This document shows positions 52,970-64,000 of a stretch of DNA of 64,000 bases, piece by piece (positions within the stretch are counted from its first letter, which is position 1; each line of letters begins with the position of its first letter). The position numbers were made by a program, and so were the translations under genes. The notes under the pieces were generated by a model. The model was not told the DNA's origin, did not search any database, and saw only the letters and a program-made list of their open reading frames with translations. The DNA comes from Saposhnikovia divaricata (lineage: Eukaryota > Streptophyta > Magnoliopsida > Apiales > Apiaceae). The stretch is taken from NCBI GenBank assembly GCA_036435485.1, contig CM071598.1:226998648-227062647 (forward strand), written 5' to 3'.

Positions 52970-54150
52970 GTCCGACTCGATTTTTAACAATATCCCGTGT
53001 ACTAACCCCTTTGAGGATTATCCAAAAACCGAGTTTTGACTATATCAGCTCCGATTCAGGTCTGAATTGTGTCAAATAAAATTTTGTTGAATTCCAATGA
53101 CCCATAAGAACAAAATATGTAAAAATATCCTTAAAATGGTCCGATTCGATTTTTAACAATATCCCGTGTACTAACCACTTTGAGGAATATACGAAAACCG
53201 AGTTTCGATCATATCAGCTCCGATTCAGGTCTGAATTGCGTCAAATAAAATTTTGTTGAATTTCAATAACCCATAGGAACAAAATATGTAAAAATATCCA
53301 CAAAATGGTCCGACTCGATTTTTAAAAATATCCCGTGTACTAACCCCTTTGAGAATTTTCCGAAAACCGAGTTTCGATCATATCAACTCCGATTCAGGTC
53401 TGAATTGCGTCAAATAAAATTTCATTGAATTCCAATAACCCATAGGAACAAAATACGTAAAAATATCCACAAAATGGTTCGACCCGATTTTTAACAATAC
53501 CCCGTGTACTAACACCTTTGAGAATTTTCCGAAAACCGAGTTTGGATCATATCAGCTCCGATTCCGGTCCGAACTGCGTCAAATAAAATTTCGTTGAATT
53601 CCAATAACCCATAGGAACAAAATATGTAAAAATATCCACAAAATGGTCCGACTCAATTTTTAACAATATCCCGTGTACTAACCCCTTTGAGGATTATCCA
53701 AAAACCGAGTTTTGACTATATCAGCTCCGATTCAGGTCTGAATTGTGTCAAATAAAATTTTGTTGAATTCCAATGACCCATAAGAACAAAATATGTAAAA
53801 ATATCATTAAAATGGTCCGATTCGATTTTTAACAATATCCCGTGTACTAACCACTTTGAGGAATATACGAAAACCGAGTTTCGATCATATCAGCTCCGAT
53901 TCAGGTCTGAATTGCGTCAAATAAAATTTTGTTGAATTTCAATAACCCATAGGAATAAAATATGTAAAAATATCCACAAAATGGTCCGACTCAATTTTTA
54001 ACAATATCCCGTGTACTAACTCCTTTGAGCATTTTCCGAAAACCGAGTTTCGATCATATCAGCTCCGATTCAGGTCTGAATTGCGTCAAATAAAATTTCG
54101 TTGAATTCCAATAACCCATAGGAACAAAATATTTAAAAATATCAACAAAA
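52970..54150 (+). repeat. Monomer mosaic leading into HOR-VIII
   Basis: gttttgactatatcag with the gacccataag downstream occurs near 53032 and again 676 bp (four monomers) later near 53708. The same monomer pair becomes a regular part of the HOR that follows. Nothing other than satellite is present. Confidence 0.7.
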
Positions 54151-57023
54151 TAGTCCGACCCGATTTTTAACAATATCCCGTGTACTAACCCCTTTGAGAA
54201 TTTTCCGAAAACCGAGTTTCGATCATATCAGCTCCGATTCCGGTCCGAACTGCGTCAAATAAAATTTTGTTGAATTTCAATAACCCATAAGAACAAAATA
54301 TGTAAAAATATCCACAAAATGGTCCGACTCGATTATTAACAATATCCCGTGTACTAACCCCTTTGAGGATTATCCAAAAACCGAGTTTTGACTATATCAG
54401 CTCCGATTCAGGTCTGAATTGTGTCAAATAAAATTTTGTTGAATTCCAATGACCCATAAGAACAAAATATGTAAAAATATCCTTAAAATGGTCCGATTCG
54501 ATTTTTAACAATATCCCGTGTACTAACCACTTTGAGGAATATACGAAAACCGAGTTTCGATCATATCAGCTCCGATTCTGGTCTGAATTGCGTCAAATAA
54601 AATTTTGTTGAATTTCAATAACCCATAGGAACAAAATATGTAAAAATATCCACAAAATGGTCCGACTCGATTTTTAAAAATATCCCGTGTACTAACCCCT
54701 TTGAGAATTTTCCGAAAACCGAGTTTCGATCATATCAGCTCCGATTCAGGTCTGAATTGCGTCAAATAAAATTTCATTGAATTCCAATAACCCATTGGAA
54801 CAAAATATGTAAAAATATCCACAAAATGGTTCGACCTGATTTTTAACAATATCCCGTGTACTAACACCTTTGAGAATTTTCCGAAAACCGAGTTTCGATC
54901 ATATCAGCTCCGATTCAAGTCTGAATTGCGTCAAATAAAATTTTGTTGAATTCCAATAACCCATAGGAATAAAATATGTAAAAATATCCACAAAATGGTC
55001 TGACTCAATTTTTAACAATATCCCGTGTACTAACTCCTTTGAGCATTTTCCGAAAACCGAGTTTCGATCATATCAGCTCCGATTCAGGTCTGAATTGCGT
55101 CAAATAAAATTTCGTTGAATTCCAATAACCCATAGGAACAAAATATTTAAAAATATCCACAAAATGGTTCGACCTGATTTTTAACAATATCCCGTGTACT
55201 AACACCTTTGAGAATTTTCCGAAAACCGAGTTTCGATCATATCAGCTCCGATTCCGGTCCGAACTGCGACAAATAAAATTTCGTTGAATTCCAATAACCC
55301 ATAGGAACAAAATATGTAAAAATATCCACAAAATGGTCCGACTCGATTTTTAACAATATCCCGTGTACTAACCCCTTTGAGGATTATCCAAAAACCGAGT
55401 TTTGACTATATCAGCTCCGATTCAGGTCTGAATTGTGTCAAATAAAATTTTGTTGAATTCCAATGACCCATAAGAACAAAATATGTAAAAATATCCTTAA
55501 AATGGTCCGATTCGATTTTTAACAATATCCCGTGTACTAACCACTTTGAGGAATATACGAAAACCGAGTTTCGATCATATCAGCTCCGATTCAGGTCTGA
55601 ATTGCGTCAAATAAAATTTCGTTGAATTCAAATAACCCATAGGAACAAAATATGTAAAAATATCCACAAAATGGTCCGACTCGATTTTTAAAAATATCCC
55701 GTGTACTAACCCCTTTGAGAATTTTCCGAAAACCGAGTTTCGATCATATCAGCTCCGATTCAGGTCTGAATTGCGTCAAATAAAATTTCATTGAATTCCA
55801 ATAACCCATAGGAACAAAATATGTAAAAATATCCACAAAATGGTTCGACCTGATTTTTAACAATATCCCGTGTACTAACACCTTTGAGAATTTTCCGAAA
55901 ACCGAGTTTCGATCATATCAGCTCCGATTCCAGTCTGAGTTGCGTCAAATAAAATTTCGTTGAATTCCAATAAACCATAGGAACAAAATATGTAAAAGTA
56001 TCCACAAAATGGTTCGACCTGATTTTTAACAATATCCCGTGTACTAACACCTTTGAGAATTTTCCGAAAACCGAGTTTCGATCATATCAGCTCCGATTCA
56101 AGTCTGAATTGCGTCAAATAAAATTTTGTTGAATTCCAATAACCCATAGGAATAAAATATGTAAAAATATCCACAAAATGGTCTGACTCAATTTTTAACA
56201 ATATCCCGTGTACTAACTCCTTTGAGCATTTTCCGAAAACCGAGTTTCGATCATATCAGCTCCGATTCAGGTCTGAATTGCGTCAAATAAAATTTCGTTG
56301 AATTCCAATAACCCATAGGAACAAAATATTTAAAAATATCCACAAAATGGTTCGACCTGATTTTTAACAATATCCCGTGTACTAACACCTTTGAGAATTT
56401 TCCGAAAACCGAGTTTCGATCATATCAGCTCCGATTCCGGTCCGAACTGCGTCAAATAAAATTTCGTTGAATTCCAATAACCCATAGGAACAAAATATGT
56501 AAAAATATCCACAAAATGGTCCGACTCAATTTTTAACAATATCCCGTGTACTAACCCCTTTGAGGATTATCCAAAAACCGAGTTTTGACTATATCAGCTC
56601 CGATTCAGGTCTGAATTGTGTCAAATAAAATTTTGTTGAATTCCAATGACCCATAAGAACAAAATATGTAAAAATATCCTTAAAATGGTCCGATTCGATT
56701 TTTAACAATATCCCGTGTACTAACCACTTTGAGGAATATACGAAAACCGAGTTTCGATCATATCAGCTCCGATTCAGGTCTGAATTGCGTCAAATAAAAT
56801 TTTGTTGAATTTCAATAACCCATAGGAATAAAATATGTAAAAATATCCACAAAATGGTCCGACTCAATTTTTAACAATATCCCGTGTACTAACTCCTTTG
56901 AGCATTTTCCGAAAACCGAGTTTCGATCATATCAGCTCCGATTCAGGTCTGAATTGCGTCAAATAAAATTTCGTTGAATTCCAATAACCCATAGGAACAA
57001 AATATTTAAAAATATCAACAAAA
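54151..57023 (+). repeat. HOR-VIII copy 1 (17-mer, 2873 bp)
   Basis: The anchor tagtccgacccgattttt, preceded by a tcaac or ttaac monomer end, occurs at 54151, 57024, 59728 and 62772. The copy contains an internal repeat of the tggtctgactcaattttt monomer (tgactcaa at 55001 and 56184, seven monomers apart). It also contains a chimeric monomer near 55930-56030, where a gtaaaagtatcc end leads into gttcgacctg instead of the usual ttgaccaactcg. Confidence 0.82.
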
Positions 57024-59727
57024 TAGTCCGACCCGATTTTTAACAATATCCCGTGTACTAACCCCTTTGAGAATTTTCCGAAAACCGAGTTTCGATCATA
57101 TCAGCTCCGATTCCGGTCCGAACTGCGTCAAATAAAATTTTGTTGAATTTCAATAACCCATAAGAACAAAATATGTAAAAATATCCACAAAATGGTCCGA
57201 CTCGATTATTAACAATATCCCGTGTACTAACCCCTTTGAGGATTATCCAAAAACCGAGTTTTGACTATATCAGCTCCGATTCAGGTCTGAATTGTGTCAA
57301 ATAAAATTTTGTTGAATTCCAATGACCCATAAGAACAAAATATGTAAAAATATCCTTAAAATGGTCCGATTCGATTTTTAACAATATCCCGTGTACTAAC
57401 CACTTTGAGGAATATACGAAAACCGAGTTTCGATCATATCAGCTCCGATTCAGGTCTGAATTGCGTCAAATAAAATTTTGTTGAATTTCAATAACCCATA
57501 GGAACAAAATATGTAAAAATATCCACAAAATGGTCCGACTCGATTTTTAAAAATATCCCGTGTACTAACCCCTTTGAGAATTTTCCGAAAACCGAGTTTC
57601 GATCATATCAGCTCCGATTCAGGTCTGAATTGCGTCAAATAAAATTTCATTGAATTCCAATAACCCATTGGAACAAAATATGTAAAAATATCCACAAAAT
57701 GGTTCGACCTGATTTTTAACAATATCCCGTGTACTAACACCTTTGAGAATTTTCCGAAAACCGAGTTTCGATCATATCAGCTCCGATTCAAGTCTGAATT
57801 GCGTCAAATAAAATTTTGTTGAATTCCAATAACCCATAGGAATAAAATATGTAAAAATATCCACAAAATGGTCTGACTCAATTTTTAACAATATCCCGTG
57901 TACTAACTCCTTTGAGCATTTTCCGAAAACCGAGTTTCGATCATATCAGCTCCGATTCAGGTCTGAATTGCGTCAAATAAAATTTGTTGAATTCCAATAA
58001 CCCATAGGAACAAAATATTTAAAAATATCCACAAAATGGTTCGACCTGATTTTTAACAATATCCCGTGTACTAACACCTTTGAGAATTTTCCGAAAACCG
58101 AGTTTCGATCATATCAGCTCCGATTCCGGTCCGAACTGCGTCAAATAAAATTTCGTTGAATTCCAATAACCCATAGGAACAAAATATGTAAAAATATCCA
58201 CAAAATGGTCCGACTCGATTTTTAACAATATCCCGTGTACTAACCCCTTTGAGGATTATCCAAAAACCGAGTTTTGACTATATCAGCTCCGATTCAGGTC
58301 TGAATTGTGTCAAATAAAATTTTGTTGAATTCCAATGACCCATAAGAACAAAATATGTAAAAATATCCTTAAAATGGTCCGATTCGATTTTTAACAATAT
58401 CCCGTGTACTAACCACTTTGAGGAATATACGAAAACCGAGTTTCGATCATATCAGCTCCGATTCAGGTCTGAATTGCGTCAAATAAAATTTTGTTGAATT
58501 TCAATAACCCATAGGAACAAAATATGTAAAAATATCCACAAAATGGTCCGACTCGATTTTTAAAAATATCCCGTGTACTAACCCCTTTGAGAATTTTCCG
58601 AAAACCGAGTTTCGATCATATCAGCTCCGATTCAGGTCTTAATTGCGTCAAATAAAATTTCATTGAATTCCAATAACCCATAGGAACAAAATATGTAAAA
58701 ATATCCACAAAATGGTTCGACCTGATTTTTAACAATATCCCGTGTACTAACACCTTTGAGAATTTTCCGAAAACCGAGTTTCGATCATATCAGCTCCGAT
58801 TCCAGTCTGAGTTGCGTCAAATAAAATTTCGTTGAATTCCAATAAACCATAGGAACAAAATATGTAAAAGTATCCACAAAATTGACCAACTCGATTTTTT
58901 AACAATATCCCGTGTACTAACCCTTTTGAGGATTATCCAAAAACCGAGATTTAACTATATCAACTCCGATTCAGGTCTGAATTGCGTCAAATAAAATTTC
59001 GTTGAATTCCAATAACCCATAGGAACAAAATATGTAAAAATATCCACAAAATGGTCCGACTTGATTTTTAACAATATCCCGTGTACTAACCCCTTTGAGA
59101 ATTTTTCGAAAACCGAGTTTCGATCATATCAACTCTCATTCATGTTCGAACTGCGTCAAATAAAATTTTGTTGAATTCCTATAACCCATAGGAACAAAAT
59201 ATGTAAAAATATCCACAAAATGGTCCGACTCGATTTTTAACAATATCCCGTGTACTAACCCCTTTGAGGATTATCCAAAAACCGAGTTTTGACTATATCA
59301 GCTCCGATTCAGGTCTGAATTGTGTCAAATAAAATTTTGTTGAATTCCAATGACCCATAAGAACAAAATATGTAAAAATATCCTTAAAATGGTCCGATTC
59401 GATTTTTAACAATATCCCGTGTACTAACCACTTTGAGGAATATACGAAAACCGAGTTTCGATCATATCAGCTCCGATTCAGGTCTGAATTGCGTCAAATA
59501 AAATTTTGTTGAATTTCAATAACCCATAGGAATAAAATAGGTAAAAATATCCACAAAATGGTCCGACTCAATTTTTAACAATATCCCGTGTACTAACTCC
59601 TTTGAGCATTTTCCGAAAACCGAGTTTCGATCATATCAGCTCCGATTCAGGTCTGAATTGCGTCAAATAAAATTTCGTTGAATTCCAATAACCCATAGGA
59701 ACAAAATATTTAAAAATATCAACAAAA
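57024..59727 (+). repeat. HOR-VIII copy 2 (16-mer, 2704 bp)
   Basis: Length is 16 x 169: a one-base deletion (aataaaatttgttg near 57980) offsets a 170-bp monomer. tctgactcaa occurs at 57872 and again at 60576 in copy 3, confirming the 2704-bp offset. It includes the gaatatacgaaaacc, aaaaatatcccgtg and gttcgacctg monomers in the same order as copy 3. Confidence 0.85.
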
Positions 59728-62700
59728 TAGTCCGACCCGATTTTTAACAATATCCCGTGTACTAACCCCTTTGAGAATTTTCCGAAAACCGAGTTTCGAT
59801 CATATCAGCTCCGATTCCGGTCCGAACTGCGTCAAATAAAATTTTGTTGAATTTCAATAACCCATAAGAACAAAATATGTAAAAATATCCACAAAATGGT
59901 CCGACTCGATTATTAACAATATCCCGTGTACTAACCCCTTTGAGGATTATCCAAAAACCGAGTTTTGACTATATCAGCTCCGATTCAGGTCTGAATTGTG
60001 TCAAATAAAATTTTGTTGAATTCCAATGACCCATAAGAACAAAATATGTAAAAATATCCTTAAAATGGTCCGATTCGATTTTTAACAATATCCCGTGTAC
60101 TAACCACTTTGAGGAATATACGAAAACCGAGTTTCGATCATATCAGCTCCGATTCAGGTCTGAATTGCGTCAAATAAAATTTTGTTGAATTTCAATAACC
60201 CATAGGAACAAAATATGTAAAAATATCCACAAAATGGTCCGACTCGATTTTTAAAAATATCCCGTGTACTAACCCCTTTGAGAATTTTCCGAAAACCGAG
60301 TTTCGATCATATCAGCTCCGATTCAGGTCTGAATTGCGTCAAATAAAATTTCATTGAATTCCAATAACCCATTGGAACAAAATATGTAAAAATATCCACA
60401 AAATGGTTCGACCTGATTTTTAACAATATCCCGTGTACTAACACCTTTGAGAATTTTCCGAAAACCGAGTTTCGATCATATCAACTCCGATTCAAGTCTG
60501 AATTGCGTCAAATAAAATTTCGTTGAATTCCAATAACCCATAGGAATAAAATATGTAAAAATATCCACAAAATGGTCTGACTCAATTTTTAACAATATCC
60601 CGTGTACTAACTCCTTTGAGCATTTTCCGAAAACCGAGTTTCGATCATATCAGCTCCGATTCAGGTCTGAATTGCGTCAAATAAAATTTCGTTGAATTCC
60701 AATAACCCATAGGAACAAAATATTTAAAAATATCCACAAAATGGTTCGACCTGATTTTTAACAATATCCCGTGTACTAACACCTTTGAGAATTTTCCGAA
60801 AACCGAGTTTCGATCATATCAGCTCCGATTCCGGTCCGAACTGCGTCAAATAAAATTTCGTTGAATTCCAATAACCCATAGGAACAAAATATGTAAAAAT
60901 ATCCACAAAATGGTCCGACTCGATTTTTAACAATATCCCGTGTACTAACCCCTTTGAGGATTATCCAAAAACCGAGTTTTGACTATATCAGCTCCGATTC
61001 AGGTCTGAATTGTGTCAAATAAAATTTTGTTGAATTCCAATGACCCATAAGAACAAAATATGTAAAAATATCCTTAAAATGGTCCGATTCGATTTTTAAC
61101 AATATCCCGTGTACTAACCACTTTGAGGAATATACGAAAACCGAGTTTCGATCATATCAGCTCCGATTCAGGCCTGAATTGCGTCAAATAAAATTTTGTT
61201 GAATTTCAATAACCCATAGGAACAAAATATGTAAAAATATCCACAAAATGGTCCGACTCGATTTTTAAAAATATCCCGTGTACTAACCCCTTTGAGAATT
61301 TTCCGAAAACCGAGTTTCGATCATATCAGCTCCGATTCAGGTCTGAATTGCGTCAAATAAAATTTCATTGAATTCCAATAACCCATAGGAACAAAATATG
61401 TAAAAATATCCACAAAATGGTTCGACCTGATTTTTAACAATATCCCGTGTACTAACACCTTTGAGAATTTTCCGAAAACCGAGTTTCGATCATATCAGCT
61501 CCGATTCCAGTCTGAGTTGCGTCAAATAAAATTTCGTTGAATTCCAATAAACCATAGGAACAAAATATGTAAAAGTATCCACAAAATTGACCAACTCGAT
61601 TTTTTAACAATATCCCGTGTACTAACCCTTTTGAGGATTATCCAAAAACCGAGATTTAACTATATCAACTCCGATTCAGGTCTGAATTGCGTCAAATAAA
61701 ATTTCGTTGAATTCCAATAACCCATAGGAACAAAATATGTAAAAATATCCACAAAATGGTCCGACTTGATTTTTAACAATATCCCGTGTACTAACCCCTT
61801 TGAGAATTTTTCGAAAACCGAGTTTCGATCATATCAGCTCCGATTCAGGTCTGAATTGCGTCAAATAAAATTTTGTTGAATTTCAATAACCCATAGGAAC
61901 AAAATATGTAAAAATATCCACAAAATGGTCCGACTCGATTTTTAAAAATATCCCGTGTACTAACCCCTTTGAGAATTTTCCGAAAACCGAGTTTCGATCA
62001 TATCAGCTCCGATTCAGGTCTGAATTGCGTCAAATAAAATTTCATTGAATTCCAATAACCCATAGGAACAAAATATGTAAAAATATCCACAAAATGGTTC
62101 GACCTGATTTTTAACAATATCCCGTGTACTAACACCTTTGAGAATTTTCCGAAAACCGAGTTTCGATCATATCAGCTCCGATTCCAGTCTGAGTTGCGTC
62201 AAATAAAATTTCGTTGAATTCCAATAAACCATAGGAACAAAATATGTAAAAGTATCCACAAAATTGACCAACTCGATTTTTTAACAATATCCCGTGTACT
62301 AACCCTTTTGAGGATTATCCAAAAACCGAGATTTAACTATATCAACTCCGATTCAGGTCTGAATTGCGTCAAATAAAATTTCGTTGAATTCCAATAACCC
62401 ATAGGAACAAAATACGTAAAAATATCCACAAAATGGTTCGACCCGATTTTTAACAATACCCCGTGTACTAACACCTTTGAGAATTTTCCGAAAACCGAGT
62501 TTGGATCATATCAGCTCCGATTCCGGTCCGAACTGCGTCAAATAAAATTTCGTTGAATTCCAATAACCCATAGGAATAAAATATGTAAAAATATCCACAA
62601 AATGGTCCGACTCAATTTTTAACAATATCCCGTGTACTAACTCCTTTGAGCATTTTCCGAAAACCGAGTTTCGATCATATCAGCTCCGATTCAGGTCTGA

Positions 62701-62771
62701 ATTGCGTCAAATAAAATTTCGTTGAATTCCAATAACCCATAGGAACAAAATATTTAAAAATATTAACAAAA
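59728..62771 (+). repeat. HOR-VIII copy 3 (18-mer, 3044 bp)
   Basis: It follows copy 2 for most of its length but has an internal four-monomer gain: tctgagttgcgtc occurs at 61511 and again at 62188 (677 bp). The extra T of the two ccaactcgatttttt monomers explains 3044 rather than 3042 bp. The right end uses aaaatacgtaaaa and aacaataccccgtg near 62410-62462, which match 53452-53504. Confidence 0.83.
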
Positions 62772-64000
62772 TAGTCCGACCCGATTTTTAACAATATCCT
62801 GTGTACTAACCCCTTTGAGAATTTTCCGAAAACCGAGTTTCGATCATATCAGCTCCGATTCCGGTCCGAACTGCGTCAAATAAAATTTTGTTGAATTTCA
62901 ATAACCCATAAGAACAAAATATGTAAAAATATCCACAAAATGGTCCGACTCGATTATTAACAATATCCCGTGTACTAACCCCTTTGAGGATTATCCAAAA
63001 ACCGAGTTTTGACTATATCAGCTCCGATTCAGGTCTGAATTGTGTCAAATAAAATTTTGTTGAATTCCAATGACCCATAAGAACAAAATATGTAAAAATA
63101 TCCTTAAAATGGTCCGATTCGATTTTTAACAATATCCCGTGTACTAACCACTTTGAGGAATATACGAAAACCGAGTTTCGATCATATCAGCTCCGATTCA
63201 GGTCTGAATTGCGTCAAATAAAATTTTGTTGAATTTCAATAACCCATAGGAACAAAATATGTAAAAATATACACAAAATGGTCCGACTCGATTTTTAAAA
63301 ATATCCCGTGTACTAACCCCTTTGAGAATTTTCCGAAAACCGAGTTTCGATCATATCAGCTCCGATTCAGGTCTGAATTGCGTCAAATAAAATTTCATTG
63401 AATTCCAATAACCCATTGGAACAAAATATGTAAAAATATCCACAAAATGGTTCGACCTGATTTTTAACAATATCCCGTGTACTAACACCTTTGAGAATTT
63501 TCCGAAAACCGAGTTTCGATCATATCAGCTCCGATTCAAGTCTGAATTGCGTCAAATAAAATTTTGTTGAATTCCAATAACCCATAGGAATAAAATATGT
63601 AAAAATATCCACAAAATGGTCTGACTCAATTTTTAACAATATCCCGTGTACTAACTCCTTTGAGCATTTTCCGAAAACCGAGTTTCGATCATATCAGCTC
63701 CGATTCAGGTCTGAATTGCGTCAAATAAAATTTCGTTGAATTCCAATAACCCATAGGAACAAAATATTTAAAAATATCCACAAAATGGTTCGACCTGATT
63801 TTTAACAATATCCCGTGTACTAACACCTTTGAGAATTTTCCGAAAACCGAGTTTCGATCATATCAGCTCCGATTCCGGTCCGAACTGCGTCAAATAAAAT
63901 TTCGTTGAATTCCAATAACCCATAGGAACAAAATATGTAAAAATATCCACAAAATGGTCCGACTCGATTTTTAACAATATCCCGTGTACTAACCCCTTTG
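62772..64000 (+). repeat. HOR-VIII copy 4, cut by window end
   Basis: It starts at tagtccgacccg (62772) and follows copy 3 at 3044 bp (tctgactcaa at 63620 against 60576). The array is still running at base 64000, so neither edge of the satellite is in the window. Confidence 0.85.

Larger units (their letters stand above)
1..64000 (+). repeat. 169-bp satellite array, head to tail, filling the window
   Basis: The landmark cgtgtactaa recurs at 31, 201, 370, 539, 708 and 876, giving spacings of 170, 169, 169, 169 and 168, and this continues to the end of the window. All monomers have the same orientation. No insertion of foreign sequence was seen. The small length variants come from a 5/6-T run (gattttt or gatttttt), from ttattttaac (168 bp), and from a few rarer indels. 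The + strand is A- and C-biased (consensus A 59, T 48, C 37, G 25). There is no gene in any part: both strands are broken by stops in each monomer. A 169-bp unit is close to nucleosome plus linker length, typical of centromeric satellites. Centromere function itself is inferred, not shown. The family and species are not recognised. Confidence 0.99.

Noticed and set aside
1..64000. CRISPR array
   Set aside because: The repeats are 169 bp, contiguous and without unique spacers; the period and the lack of spacer diversity do not fit.
1..64000. Transposon or retroelement pieces, LTRs or target-site duplications
   Set aside because: Every stretch can be assigned to the 169-bp monomer in the same orientation; no terminal repeats, primer-binding site or coding remnants were seen.
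1..64000. tRNA, rRNA or other structured RNA genes
   Set aside because: No tRNA-like A/B boxes in proper spacing with a cloverleaf, and no rRNA-like conserved sequence; gttcgaac in some monomers resembles part of a B box but lacks the rest.
1..64000. TATA-like stretches (atatttaaaaatat, tatgtaaaaatat) as promoters
   Set aside because: They recur in every monomer as part of the A/T-rich end and have no associated transcription unit; transcription of the satellite cannot be judged from sequence.
1..64000. Telomeric or microsatellite tracts
   Set aside because: No TTTAGGG/TTAGGG-type runs and no simple repeats beyond short A or T runs of up to seven or so bases.
1..64000. Naming the satellite as a known family of a particular species
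   Set aside because: The 169-bp length resembles several known centromeric families, but I could not match the sequence to any with confidence and cannot run a search.

Overview
The whole window is satellite DNA. One A+T-rich monomer of 169 bp repeats head to tail in a single orientation from base 1 to base 64000, about 379 times. I found no protein-coding gene, RNA gene, transposon insertion, CRISPR array or unique sequence. The consensus I derived by hand has 62 G+C in 169 positions (about 37%). A nucleosome-sized monomer in an unbroken array with higher-order repeats (HORs) indicates a eukaryotic centromeric, pericentromeric or other heterochromatic array. A plant is my best guess from the monomer length and the CpG decay pattern, but I do not recognise the satellite family and cannot name the organism.

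The array is a patchwork of local amplifications. (1) 1-15359: a 19-monomer HOR of 3211 bp in two clean copies, then three edited versions of 3041 bp, 3549 bp and a partial. (2) 15360-21570: a mosaic containing a 1504-bp duplication and a segment repeated 3854 bp downstream. (3) 21095-29145: a 12-monomer HOR of 2012-2013 bp in four copies. (4) 29146-32975: a segment that recurs at 46181-50009, about 17.03 kb away. (5) 32976-47415: a very large 6742-bp unit (40 monomer positions) in two full copies and one partial copy; each full copy contains its own 845-bp tandem duplication. (6) 50010-54150: a mosaic with short four-monomer duplications and one aberrant 194-bp monomer. (7) 54151-64000: a HOR of 16-18 monomers (2873, 2704 and 3044 bp, plus a partial).

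Long copies differ at only a few positions, while neighbouring monomers differ at many. That is what recent unequal exchange or replication-based amplification of multi-monomer blocks produces. Most variation within the monomer falls at its nine CpG sites, as C-to-T or G-to-A changes, which suggests a history of cytosine methylation. Monomers also carry short inverted repeats and strongly conserved stretches, which are candidates for a structural or protein-binding role. Coordinates of block edges are approximate within the monomer in which homology switches, unless a junction is stated exactly.
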